Source of the DNA: Clostridiales bacterium
Lineage (GTDB): Bacteria > Bacillota > Sulfobacillia > UBA995
Assembly (NCBI GenBank): GCA_003517845.1
Contig: DOZU01000119.1
Span: 1-11,169 of the forward strand
Reading direction: 5' to 3'
DNA length: 11,169 nucleotides
The notes below the pieces were generated by a model, which worked only from the letters and a program-made list of their open reading frames with translations, was not told where the DNA came from and did no database searches. Of this stretch, positions 6,124 through 11,169 are shown piece by piece. Both the position numbers and the translations under genes were made by a program. The first letter of the stretch is position 1. Every line of letters starts with the position of its first letter.

Positions 6124-6158
6124 ATCCGCGGTGGCGATCCCCTGGCGAGGTGATGGCG

Positions 6159-6557
6159 ATGAGGCGAATCGCAGCGTGGGTCATGCCCGTGGTTGTCTGG
6201 CTGCAGGCCGCCTCTCCTGCCTGGGGTACGCAGTTTCCGTCCCCGCTTGGACCCGTCAACGACTACGCCGGGGTCCTGACGAGGACCGAGGTGGCGGAAC
6301 TGGAGGCCATCAGCCTTGAGCTCGAGGCCAAGACGGGAGCCGCGCTGGTGGTGGCGATCGTCCATACCCATGAGCCGGAGAGCCTGGAGAACTATGTCAC
6401 CGGGCTTTTTGAGCACTGGGGCATAGGGCAGAGGGGCGAGGACAACGGAGTCCTCATCTTCCTCGCCATGGATGATGCGCATTCCGGCGAAATCGATCAC
6501 CCGGTCCGGTCGAAGCCGATCGGTCATTCCGCCCAAATCGATCACTTGAGCATGTGA
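6159..6557 (+). pseudogene. TPM-domain secreted protein (YgcG-like), truncated by IS21 insertion
   Basis: The N-terminal ~23 residues (MRRIAAWVMPVVVWLQAASPAWG) are a signal peptide with a likely cleavage after AWG. The rest, VNDYAGVLTRTEVAELEAISLELEAKTGAALVVAIVHTHEPESLENYVTGLFEHWGIGQRGEDNGVLIFLAMDD, is the first half of a TPM domain (Repair_PSII/YgcG family, a membrane-tethered extracytoplasmic domain). Native coding stops at about residue 105, where the IS21 end begins (6476). The remaining ~27 codons (AHSGEIDHPVRSKPIGHSAQIDHLSM) are translated IS terminal sequence and end in TGA. The start is ATG 6159, because GAGGTG at 6147-6152 has a six-base spacing; the earlier GTG 6150 and ATG 6153 overlap that site. 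The second half of the domain and the usual C-terminal membrane segment are missing from the window. Confidence 0.85.
6480..6545. repeat. IS21 terminal direct repeats
   Basis: Two copies of a 21-bp motif, CATTCCGGCGAAATCGATCAC (6480-6500) and CATTCCGCCCAAATCGATCAC (6525-6545), two mismatches, 45 bp apart. They are followed by an inverted pair CGATCAC (6539-6545) / GTGATCG (6554-6560). Multiple terminal repeats of this kind are the known IstA binding sites of IS21 elements. Confidence 0.8.
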
Positions 6558-6584
6558 TCGGAGCGTAGCGACGCCGGGTGTCCT

Positions 6585-7343
6585 TCATGTCATGTCCGGA
6601 CGGTTTGACGGGTTGGCCCTCATGACCTTCCGCATCGACTCCCCTTTCAGCACGATCTTGTGGGCACCGTGGACGAGACGGTCCAGGATCGCATCCGCCA
6701 GCGTGGGGTCCGCCATCGCAGAGTGCCAGGCATCGAGCGGTAATTGGCTGGCCACGATAGTGGAGCGCCCTGGACTGCGGTCGTCAACGAGCTCGAACAC
6801 GTCCCTGCAGTCCCCCGCCGATAGCGGCGTGATGCCCCAATCGTCCAGGATGAGGAGCTTGGTGCCAGCCAGCCTGGCCAGGAGCCTGGCGTAAGAGCCG
6901 TCGGCCCGGGCGAGCGCCAGGTCCTGCAGCAGGCGGGGCACCCGGTAGTAGCGGGTCGAGATGCCCTGCCGGCAGGCGGCGTTGCCGAGGGCGCAGGCGA
7001 GATAGGTCTTACCTCCACCCGTCGGGCCGCTGATCAGCACCTGGTGGCCCTCGCGGATCCAGTCGCACGCTGCCAGGCGCAGGACAACACTGCGGTCGAG
7101 GCCGCGCCCCGGGCGGCAGTCGAGGTCCTCGGTGCAGGCTGCAAGGCGGAGCCTGGCCTCCTTCAGGAGCCGGCTGAGCCGCCGGTCCTGGCGGCAGGCC
7201 CACTCGTGGTCGACGATCAGCCCCAGGCGTTCCTCGAAGGCCAGGCTCTCCACATCCGCCTGCTGAAGCTGCAGCTCGAGGGCCTGAGCCATGCCCGTCA
7301 GGCGCATGGCCCAGAGCTTGTCAAGGGTGGGCTGCAACAGCAT
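6585..7343 (-). CDS. istB: IS21 transposition helper ATPase IstB
   Basis: 252 residues, the normal IstB length and apparently intact. IstB is a DnaA/DnaC-like AAA+ ATPase that assembles on DNA and stimulates the IstA transposase. Visible features: an N-terminal helical domain (residues 1-95, including LWAMRLTGMAQALE and the EERLGLIVDHEW segment), Walker A GPTGGGKT (106-113), Walker B LLILDDWG (163-170), sensor-type TIVASQLP (195-202) and the C-terminal DRLVHGAHKI. ATG 7343 immediately follows the istA stop (TAAATG), and GGGAGGTG lies inside the istA end with six bases spacing, so translation is coupled to istA. Since istA is broken, this copy cannot move alone, although IstB could act with a complete element elsewhere. 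Confidence 0.95.
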   Translation of the reverse strand: MLLQPTLDKLWAMRLTGMAQALELQLQQADVESLAFEERLGLIVDHEWACRQDRRLSRLLKEARLRLAACTEDLDCRPGRGLDRSVVLRLAACDWIREGHQVLISGPTGGGKTYLACALGNAACRQGISTRYYRVPRLLQDLALARADGSYARLLARLAGTKLLILDDWGITPLSAGDCRDVFELVDDRSPGRSTIVASQLPLDAWHSAMADPTLADAILDRLVHGAHKIVLKGESMRKVMRANPSNRPDMT

Positions 7344-7865
7344 TTAGCGCACCTCCCGGTTCCGGTAGTAGGCGGCGCCGCGCACGTGCTCGTGTACGGG
7401 AACGGGCTGTGGGGCCGGCTGCTCCAGCGGTACCCGGTCGAGACCCGTTTCCAGGATGGACTTGACGCTCCGGTAGGAAACGGCCCCGGAGGATAGCGCC
7501 CGGCAGCACGCGGCCTCCAGGCGCTCCGGGCCGTAGTGCCGCCCCAGCCGCATGAGCCCCAGGCAGGAACGGTAGCCCTGCTCGGGGTGGGGCCGCTCAT
7601 CAAGCAGCCGCTCCACGAACCGGCCTGTCCCCGGGCCGAAGGTCTGGGCCCACCGGATGAGGCGTGAGGGCGTCCATTCCAGGTGCTTCTGGTGGGACGC
7701 CGGACGGTGAGAGGGGTGGGTGGTGTGACGGCCCCGACCGTAGTAGCGGCGGTGACTGGCTACCCGCTGACCGCGGTGGAGGAGTTCCACCGTGGTGCCC
7801 GTCAGGCGCACGTCGACGGTCTCCCGGACCAACTGGTAGGGCACGCTGTAAGAAGTACCGGCATA
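7344..7865 (-). pseudogene. istA: IstA transposase, C-terminal fragment
   Basis: About 170 residues of the C-terminal part of the DDE transposase IstA. The sequence AGTSYSVPYQLVRETVDVRLTGTTVELLHRGQRVASHRR, then HLEWTPSRLIRWAQTFGPGTGRFVERLLDERPHPEQGYRSCLGLMRLGRHYG and SYRSVKSILETGLDR, is the standard region after the catalytic core. The N-terminal HTH and DDE core (some 330 residues) are missing. The homology stops upstream of SYSVPY at about 7857-7862, and a stop codon (7866-7868) follows in this frame. Right there the sequence changes to the 3' end of a serine recombinase gene. The fragment is therefore the product of an insertion, not of decay. It has no start codon or ribosome site of its own; GTG 7844 is internal. 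Confidence 0.9.
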
Positions 7866-7866
7866 C

Positions 7867-7891
7867 TACACCTCCTCAGCACAATGGTGTA
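7867..7891. repeat. inverted repeat at the istA/recombinase junction
   Basis: TACACC and GGTGTA arms (7867-7872, 7886-7891) around a 13-bp centre that contains GCACAAT (7879-7885). It overlaps the recombinase stop codon and touches the istA break. It is a candidate half of an attachment site, or a hairpin that ends recombinase transcription. Confidence 0.4.
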
Positions 7892-9948
7892 CATATCTCA
7901 GGTTGTGGCGCCGTAGCAGCCGTTGACCGGCGGTTTCTCGTCCGTGACAGTTCCGGCCCCGGGTGTTCAAAGAGCTGGCTCCCCCTGCCATTATACAGAT
8001 GACCTTTCACCTTACCGTGACGATACCACCGACGTACTGTTGCGGGGTTGACACCGCATTCAGCCGCAAACTCCTCGAGTCTGAGCAACCCCCGGTGTCG
8101 CAATCGCTGGTAGCGGGTTTGGAGACCGTACTGCTGCGCGATGCGGTGCACCTTGATAGCGGTGAAGCGTCCCTGGTAGCCGGAGCGCAACCCCTTGGCG
8201 TTGAGGATTTCGGCGGTCTGGGGTTCGGTGTGCTCGTTCAACAAGCGGTCGATTTCCTGCACGACGGCATCGGATGTCCGATAACGCTGCGGCGCCGCCA
8301 AGGGCATCGGCAGCGTGAGGGTGTGCAGGGCGCCACCCTTGAAGCGGACATGGGCAGCGATCTCTGTTCCGCGGAGCAGCGTCACATCCTCCACCAGCAG
8401 GCGCAGAAGGCGCTTGCGGTCACGAGGCACGGTACGGGGATCGTTCCATAACTGGGGGAAGTCGGTGGCCAGCGCCAAGACCTGAGCCTTCTGCTCGTCG
8501 CCGATGGTGAGCCGATCGGCCTGGCGCTGAATGTGGTATTCCTCCTCGGCCGTCCGCAGGGCCGCCAGGGACTCATTCCACTCGGTTTCCAGTTGCGCCG
8601 CCACCAGGCGATTGGTCGGATCGACGCTCATGTAGCGGCGCTGGGCCAACTCGGCCGCATAGCGCATCCGGTCAACCTGCTGCCGCCGGAGGCGATCGAC
8701 CTCGGCGGAGCGAGCCTCCAGCTCCTGCTGGACGCCCAAGGCGACCTCAAGGGCAAGGGGGGCGAACGCCTCAATCATCAGGGCGCCCACTGCGGCGTCC
8801 ACGTCGGTCCCCGGGATACACTGGCAGAGCGGGCCGCCACGGATGCGACGCTCCCGAGCACACACGTACCGGGGCCGCATTCGGGATGTCTGTTTCAGGT
8901 ATTCGACCGTCATCTTGGCGCCGCACCGGCCACACAAGGCCAGTCCTTGCAGCAACGCCGGCCCTTCCCGGGGCGGGCTGGAGCCTGGATGGTCCGGCCG
9001 GGGCGTGATGTTGGCTTCAAGACGGCGGAGGTGCTCCTCGTATTCAGACCAGGAAATGTAGCCCGGGTGGGCCCCCGGGAACAGGGCGATCCACTCTTGC
9101 CGCGGCAGCAAGGTTGTACGGCACTGACCGCCCGGCGTGCGCCGCCAGCGACGCCGACCGAAGAAGAAGGCGCCGGCGTAACGGGGGTTGTGCAGCACGT
9201 CCAATACAAGGCCTTGCGACAAAGGTGCCCAGCGCAGTTCACCCTTGTGCGGGCCCTTCCGGATCCGTCGGGGGAAGGTCAAGTTCTGGCTGTGAAACGC
9301 ACGGACCGTCGCCAGGGCCGACCCGGTCCGTCGGAAGGTAGCGAACAGGCAGCGAATTGCCTGCTGCACCTGCTGATCCGGCTCCAGAACCACTCGTCCG
9401 TCCGGGGCGTACACAAGACCCACCGGCAGGATGGTGCGCAACTCGCCGCGCCGAGCCTTGTTCAGGAGCCCGCCCCGCATGCGTGCTTTGAGAAAGTGCA
9501 ACTCCGCTTCACTCATGGTCCCTTTGAGGCCCAGGAGCAGCCGATCGTTGAAGTTCGCCGGGTCGTAGAGCCCGTCCTCGTCCAGCAGCAGTGTCTCTGT
9601 GAGGGCGCAGATCTCCAGTAGCCGGGCCCAGTCGGCGGAACTGCGTGCCAGACGGCTTACCTCGAGCCCCAACACGATACCAACTCGGCCCATGCCTACG
9701 TCGGCCACCAGACGCTGAAAGCCGGGCCGACCCACCGCCGAGGCTCCGGAATGCCCCAGGTCCGAGTCGATGACAACGATGCTCTCCGCCGGCCAGCCAA
9801 GAGCCGTCGCCCGGTCCCGCAGCGCATATTGCCGGCGCGTGCTCTCCTGGTTCTCGCTGACCTGTCGATATGTGCTCTGCCGGACGTACAGGTATGCCTG
9901 ACGGCGCAAGTGGTCGGCGGTTAGCTTCTGTGCAGCGAAATCGCTCAT
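7876..9948 (-). CDS. large serine recombinase with C-terminal HTH
   Basis: 690 residues. Domains in order: resolvase catalytic domain (1-160) with nucleophile S25 in YVRQST and the helix EVSRLARSS (96-104); recombinase domain (about 172-300); zinc-ribbon with C339, C342, C363 and C375/C377; coiled coil (about 402-475, charged, RRQQVDRMRYAAELAQRR); and a C-terminal extension. Residues 620-665 (GLLRLEEFAAECGVNPATVRRWYRHGKVKGHLYNGRGSQLFEHPG) are a MerR-like HTH, which standard phage integrases of this class lack. The enzyme should make serine-linked double-strand breaks and rejoin DNA to insert or excise its element. The start is ATG 9948, with a perfect GGAGGTG at 9954-9960 overlapping the stop of the upstream small frame. 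All key catalytic residues seem present, so it is likely active. Confidence 0.95.
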   Translation of the reverse strand: MSDFAAQKLTADHLRRQAYLYVRQSTYRQVSENQESTRRQYALRDRATALGWPAESIVVIDSDLGHSGASAVGRPGFQRLVADVGMGRVGIVLGLEVSRLARSSADWARLLEICALTETLLLDEDGLYDPANFNDRLLLGLKGTMSEAELHFLKARMRGGLLNKARRGELRTILPVGLVYAPDGRVVLEPDQQVQQAIRCLFATFRRTGSALATVRAFHSQNLTFPRRIRKGPHKGELRWAPLSQGLVLDVLHNPRYAGAFFFGRRRWRRTPGGQCRTTLLPRQEWIALFPGAHPGYISWSEYEEHLRRLEANITPRPDHPGSSPPREGPALLQGLALCGRCGAKMTVEYLKQTSRMRPRYVCARERRIRGGPLCQCIPGTDVDAAVGALMIEAFAPLALEVALGVQQELEARSAEVDRLRRQQVDRMRYAAELAQRRYMSVDPTNRLVAAQLETEWNESLAALRTAEEEYHIQRQADRLTIGDEQKAQVLALATDFPQLWNDPRTVPRDRKRLLRLLVEDVTLLRGTEIAAHVRFKGGALHTLTLPMPLAAPQRYRTSDAVVQEIDRLLNEHTEPQTAEILNAKGLRSGYQGRFTAIKVHRIAQQYGLQTRYQRLRHRGLLRLEEFAAECGVNPATVRRWYRHGKVKGHLYNGRGSQLFEHPGPELSRTRNRRSTAATAPQPEICTPLC

Positions 9949-9952
9949 CCCC

Positions 9953-9960
9953 TCACCTCC
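9953..9960 (-). promoter_or_regulatory. ribosome binding site of the recombinase
   Basis: GGAGGTGA, a near-perfect anti-16S complement, four bases before ATG 9948 (GGAGG core nine bases away). It overlaps the TGA stop (9953-9955) of the upstream small frame, so translation is probably coupled. Confidence 0.75.
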
Positions 9961-10225
9961 GTACGACCCCCAGGGCCAAGTTGGTCAACGCTTGCACAAG
10001 TTCCGGGGTCTTGGCTGGCACTGCGGCGGAGTCCGCCCGGCCGCAAGGGACAGGGCGGACGGGGCGCGCATCCAGTTCTGTCCAGGCCAGCATCCACGCG
10101 GAGACTCCCCGGTGGATCACCAGGGCCAACCCATGACCGGCGGGGGGCTCCTGGCCGAGGGCCGCCCTTCGCAGCGCCTCGTAACGGGCGGTCAGGGTCT
10201 GGGCATCGGCCCGGTGCGAGAGTGC
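9953..10225 (-). CDS. small coding frame without start codon, probable -1 frameshift extension of the HTH gene
   Basis: A frame open over 90 codons that reads ALSHRADAQTLTARYEALRRAALGQEPPAGHGLALVIHRGVSAWMLAWTELDARPV … TPELVQALTNLALGVVRR and stops in the recombinase ribosome site. About 80% of the third positions from 10195 down are G/C by my count, and the sequence looks like protein rather than a shadow. No ATG, GTG or TTG start precedes the plausible part; only a CTG (10195) overlapping the HTH stop is available. The frame is -1 relative to the HTH gene, and the join would be the G7 run 10225-10231, which reads G-GGG-GGG in the zero frame, an ideal slippery heptamer. The fused product would be about 243 residues. 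An indel in the G run in this copy, or a CTG start, are the alternatives. Function unknown; it probably assists the recombinase. Confidence 0.55.
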   Translation of the reverse strand, partial: ALSHRADAQTLTARYEALRRAALGQEPPAGHGLALVIHRGVSAWMLAWTELDARPVRPVPCGRADSAAVPAKTPELVQALTNLALGVVRR

Positions 10226-10683
10226 CCCCCCTTTGCGCGCCCGCGGAGGGCGCGCTCGATGCTGCGTGGATGCACTTGCAGGTCGAACCGTTTCTGCAGT
10301 TCCCGGGCCAACTGTCTGGCCCCCACACCCGGGTGTTCTGCCCAGGCTTGCTGCAAGAACTCCAAGACCTCAGGTTTGAGCTTGTGGCGTCGCCGTGGTC
10401 CGGGCTGCTGCCGCTGCAAGCCCGGCAGGCCGGCAGCCTCGAAGGCGCCACGGGCCTGGTAGAAGATCGGACGGGAGAAGCCGAAGGCACGGGCGGTTTC
10501 CACCACCGGACGCTGGTTCTGCTCGACACGACGCAACATCTCGTACTTGACCTGCACCAAATCATGGGGGTCGAAGAAGGGATTGGTACCCTGGAAGAGT
10601 TCGTCGCTGACGCGCTCCGGATGGGGGTGCAGGGCCCGCTGGGCACGCAGGGCTTGGCGCTTGTCATCCGACAGCTTGGGCAT
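10192..10683 (-). CDS. two-HTH DNA-binding protein of the recombinase module
   Basis: 163 residues in the zero frame. Two helix-turn-helix regions are seen: residues about 42-88 (LVQVKYEMLRRVEQNQRPVVETARAFGFSRPIFYQARGAFEAAGLPGLQ) and about 102-147 (KPEVLEFLQQAWAEHPGVGARQLARELQKRFDLQVHPRSIERAL), joined by a basic linker QQPGPRRRHK. This layout resembles the N-terminal DNA-binding parts of IS481/IS630-type transposases, but no catalytic DDE domain follows. The start is ATG 10683: it matches the onset of the conserved region and lies 33 bases below the predicted transcription start. A G-rich stretch AGGGGGG precedes it. The last ten residues after GG (HSRTGPMPRP) look non-conserved, as if the natural product shifts frame on the G7 run. 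Likely a regulator or accessory DNA-binding subunit for the recombinase. Confidence 0.8.
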   Translation of the reverse strand: MPKLSDDKRQALRAQRALHPHPERVSDELFQGTNPFFDPHDLVQVKYEMLRRVEQNQRPVVETARAFGFSRPIFYQARGAFEAAGLPGLQRQQPGPRRRHKLKPEVLEFLQQAWAEHPGVGARQLARELQKRFDLQVHPRSIERALRGRAKGGHSRTGPMPRP

Positions 10684-10684
10684 G

Positions 10685-10698
10685 AGGGGGACCCCCCT
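10685..10698 (-). promoter_or_regulatory. G/C palindrome covering the HTH-gene ribosome site
   Basis: AGGGGG-GT-CCCCCT directly before ATG 10683. The only Shine-Dalgarno-like sequence of this gene is the G run, so folding would hide it and lower translation. It may also act at the DNA level as an operator. Confidence 0.4.
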
Positions 10699-10722
10699 GT
10701 CCACCGGATATATGCTAACTCC

Positions 10723-10751
10723 ATTATGCCGTCTACTTGCAGCCGTGTCAA
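10723..10751 (-). promoter_or_regulatory. promoter of the HTH/recombinase genes
   Basis: On the minus strand TTGACA (10746-10751), a 17-bp spacer, and CATAAT (10723-10728), one base off consensus. Transcription would start near 10716, giving a leader of about 33 bases to ATG 10683. This is the best sigma-70-type promoter in the window and is likely strong. Confidence 0.75.
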
Positions 10752-10828
10752 CCCCCCTTTGGGATAACGGTCTTCTAGCCTGCACTCTCCGCATCCATGC
10801 AGGGCCGTCTCAAAGCCGCCAGAAAGGC

Positions 10829-10874
10829 ATGCGGCACAATCGCCTTTACACGAGCGGCGCATTTCCCTTTACAC
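10829..10874 (-). repeat. tandem 23-bp repeat downstream of DUF5372
   Basis: Two adjacent 23-bp units on the minus strand, each opening with GTGTAAAGG (10866-10874 and 10843-10851) and sharing about 17 of 23 positions (…AAATGCGCCG… versus …GATTGTGCCG…). The first unit overlaps the DUF5372 stop. The second overlaps an inverted repeat AAAGGC / GCCTTT (10823-10828, 10842-10847) with a 13-bp centre containing GCACAAT, as at the istA junction. Confidence 0.6.
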
Positions 10875-11168
10875 CTCCCGCCGAGTCAGTTCCCGAACCA
10901 GTTCAACCAGGGCCACCAGGTCGATGGGTCGAAAGAACGATCGGCCTGCAGATTGCAGCACAAAGGGATCCACAGGCCCCGCATTCGTCCAGGCCAGTGG
11001 GAGCTTGAAGACACGCTCTTTGCCACGGAGAACTACCCACGGCTCGCCCCGTGCTCGCTCCAAGTGGAGGAACTCGAATCGCTGCCCCCGGAGAGGGTGG
11101 AACGGGTGCGTTATCTCGATCCCCTGTTCAGCATTTGGCTCATCAGCCGCAGTCCAAAGGGTGTTCCT
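10869..11168 (-). CDS. DUF5372 family protein, possibly 5'-partial
   Basis: The minus-strand frame is open from the window edge to TAA at 10869-10871. The region ITHPFHPLRGQRFEFLHLERARGEPWVVLRGKERVFKLPLAWTNAGPVDPFVLQSAGRSFFRPIDLVALVELVRELTRRE matches what I know of DUF5372: THPFHPL-G at the start, a WT…DPFV centre and GRS-FR-DL near the end. The function is unknown; it is a small cytoplasmic protein found beside HTH and serine-recombinase genes. No ATG, GTG or TTG lies upstream of the conserved start; TTG 11063 is too late. At the position where relatives start with GTG there is an ATA (11114-11112) that overlaps the TAA of another frame (…LMSQMLNRGSR, stop 11113-11111). The true start may be this ATA, or may lie outside the window. 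It is followed by 185 bases with tandem repeats and a promoter before the HTH gene. Confidence 0.75.
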   Translation of the reverse strand, partial: RNTLWTAADEPNAEQGIEITHPFHPLRGQRFEFLHLERARGEPWVVLRGKERVFKLPLAWTNAGPVDPFVLQSAGRSFFRPIDLVALVELVRELTRREV

Positions 11169-11169
11169 A

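Larger units (their letters stand above)
5785..6158. other. divergent intergenic region
   Basis: 374 bases between the membrane-protein operon (minus) and the TPM gene (plus). It holds the small ORF at 5852-5923 and the plus-strand extended -10 promoter at 6115-6123. A plus-strand TTGACA at 5976-5981 has no -10 partner. No promoter could be fixed for the minus operon. Confidence 0.5.
6476..7865 (-). mobile_element. IS21-family insertion sequence, istB-proximal part
   Basis: The element begins at the TG of TGCGCATTCCGG (6476) with the repeated terminal motif CATTCC…AAATCGATCAC typical of IS21 ends, followed by istB and the 3' part of istA on the minus strand. It interrupts the TPM gene. The istA-proximal end is not in the window because a second element interrupts istA at about 7857-7868. 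The exact outer end is given to within a few bases. Confidence 0.85.
7866..11169 (-). mobile_element. serine-recombinase element inserted in istA (right part outside window)
   Basis: From the istA break to the end of the window all genes are on the minus strand: DUF5372, an HTH protein, a small overlapping frame and a large serine recombinase whose stop lies about 12-20 bases from the junction. The recombinase next to a target junction is the usual arrangement of serine-recombinase elements. From memory of homologues, the same gene set recurs together in other bacterial genomes, which suggests one mobile module. The other junction, with the N-terminal istA half, is not in the window, so size and boundaries are unknown. 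The left boundary is approximate. Confidence 0.65.

Noticed and set aside
8533..9621. 362-codon plus-strand open frame
   Set aside because: Lies wholly opposite the serine recombinase, whose catalytic and zinc-ribbon motifs are unambiguous; no recognisable domain in the plus frame.
9945..10862. 305-codon minus-strand open frame
   Set aside because: Serine/cysteine/proline-rich and out of phase with the HTH protein; its product resembles nothing, while the two other minus frames read like real protein over the same bases.
1..11169. CRISPR arrays, tRNA or rRNA genes
   Set aside because: No regularly spaced repeat series and no cloverleaf or rRNA-like sequence seen; the only tandem repeats are the IS21 end and the 23-bp pair at 10829-10874.

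Overview
The window is a very GC-rich bacterial segment. Shine-Dalgarno sites are strong (GGAGGTG, AGGAGG) and GTG starts are common. It carries a lipoprotein with a Gmad2 domain (the spore-germination Ig-like family), two radical SAM family genes, and toxin-antitoxin pairs of kinds frequent in thermophiles. Together these suggest a deep-branching, high-GC Bacillota (clostridial/Moorella-, Limnochordia- or Symbiobacterium-like). That is inference; no rRNA or other definitive marker is present.

Layout. (1) 1-843: a PLP-dependent threonine/serine dehydratase on the plus strand, 5'-truncated by the window. (2) 1017-1654 (minus): a DUF433 antitoxin / DUF5615 PIN-like toxin pair with a GTGA overlap, lying between two imperfect 37-bp direct repeats. 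(3) 1913-2679 (minus): a second toxin-antitoxin pair, whose PIN toxin is broken by a frameshift and has lost its first catalytic Asp. (4) 2967-3713 (plus): a Gmad2 lipoprotein. (5) 4042-4536 (plus): a HemN-like radical SAM protein with nearly all of its barrel deleted in frame. It converges on 4544-5784 (minus), a two-gene operon of a small two-TM membrane protein and an intact radical SAM enzyme with extra C-terminal cysteines; a possible 23-codon ORF lies just upstream. (6) 6115-6475 (plus): an extended -10 promoter and the first ~105 codons of a secreted TPM-domain protein.

From 6476 rightwards the window is a nest of mobile DNA. An IS21-family element (istB intact, istA C-terminal fragment, terminal repeats) interrupts the TPM gene. 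A second unit, encoded entirely on the minus strand, interrupts istA. It contains a DUF5372 protein, a two-HTH protein, a small frame that appears to be entered by -1 frameshifting on a G7 run, and a 690-residue large serine recombinase with a C-terminal HTH. A consensus-like promoter (TTGACA-17-CATAAT) drives the HTH gene and probably the recombinase. Neither outer boundary (the rest of istA, the rest of the TPM gene) is in the window.

The most interesting candidate system is the DUF5372-HTH-recombinase unit. It looks like a self-mobilising module of unassigned mechanism, with a putative frameshift-encoded longer HTH protein and related short inverted repeats near both ends of the visible part.
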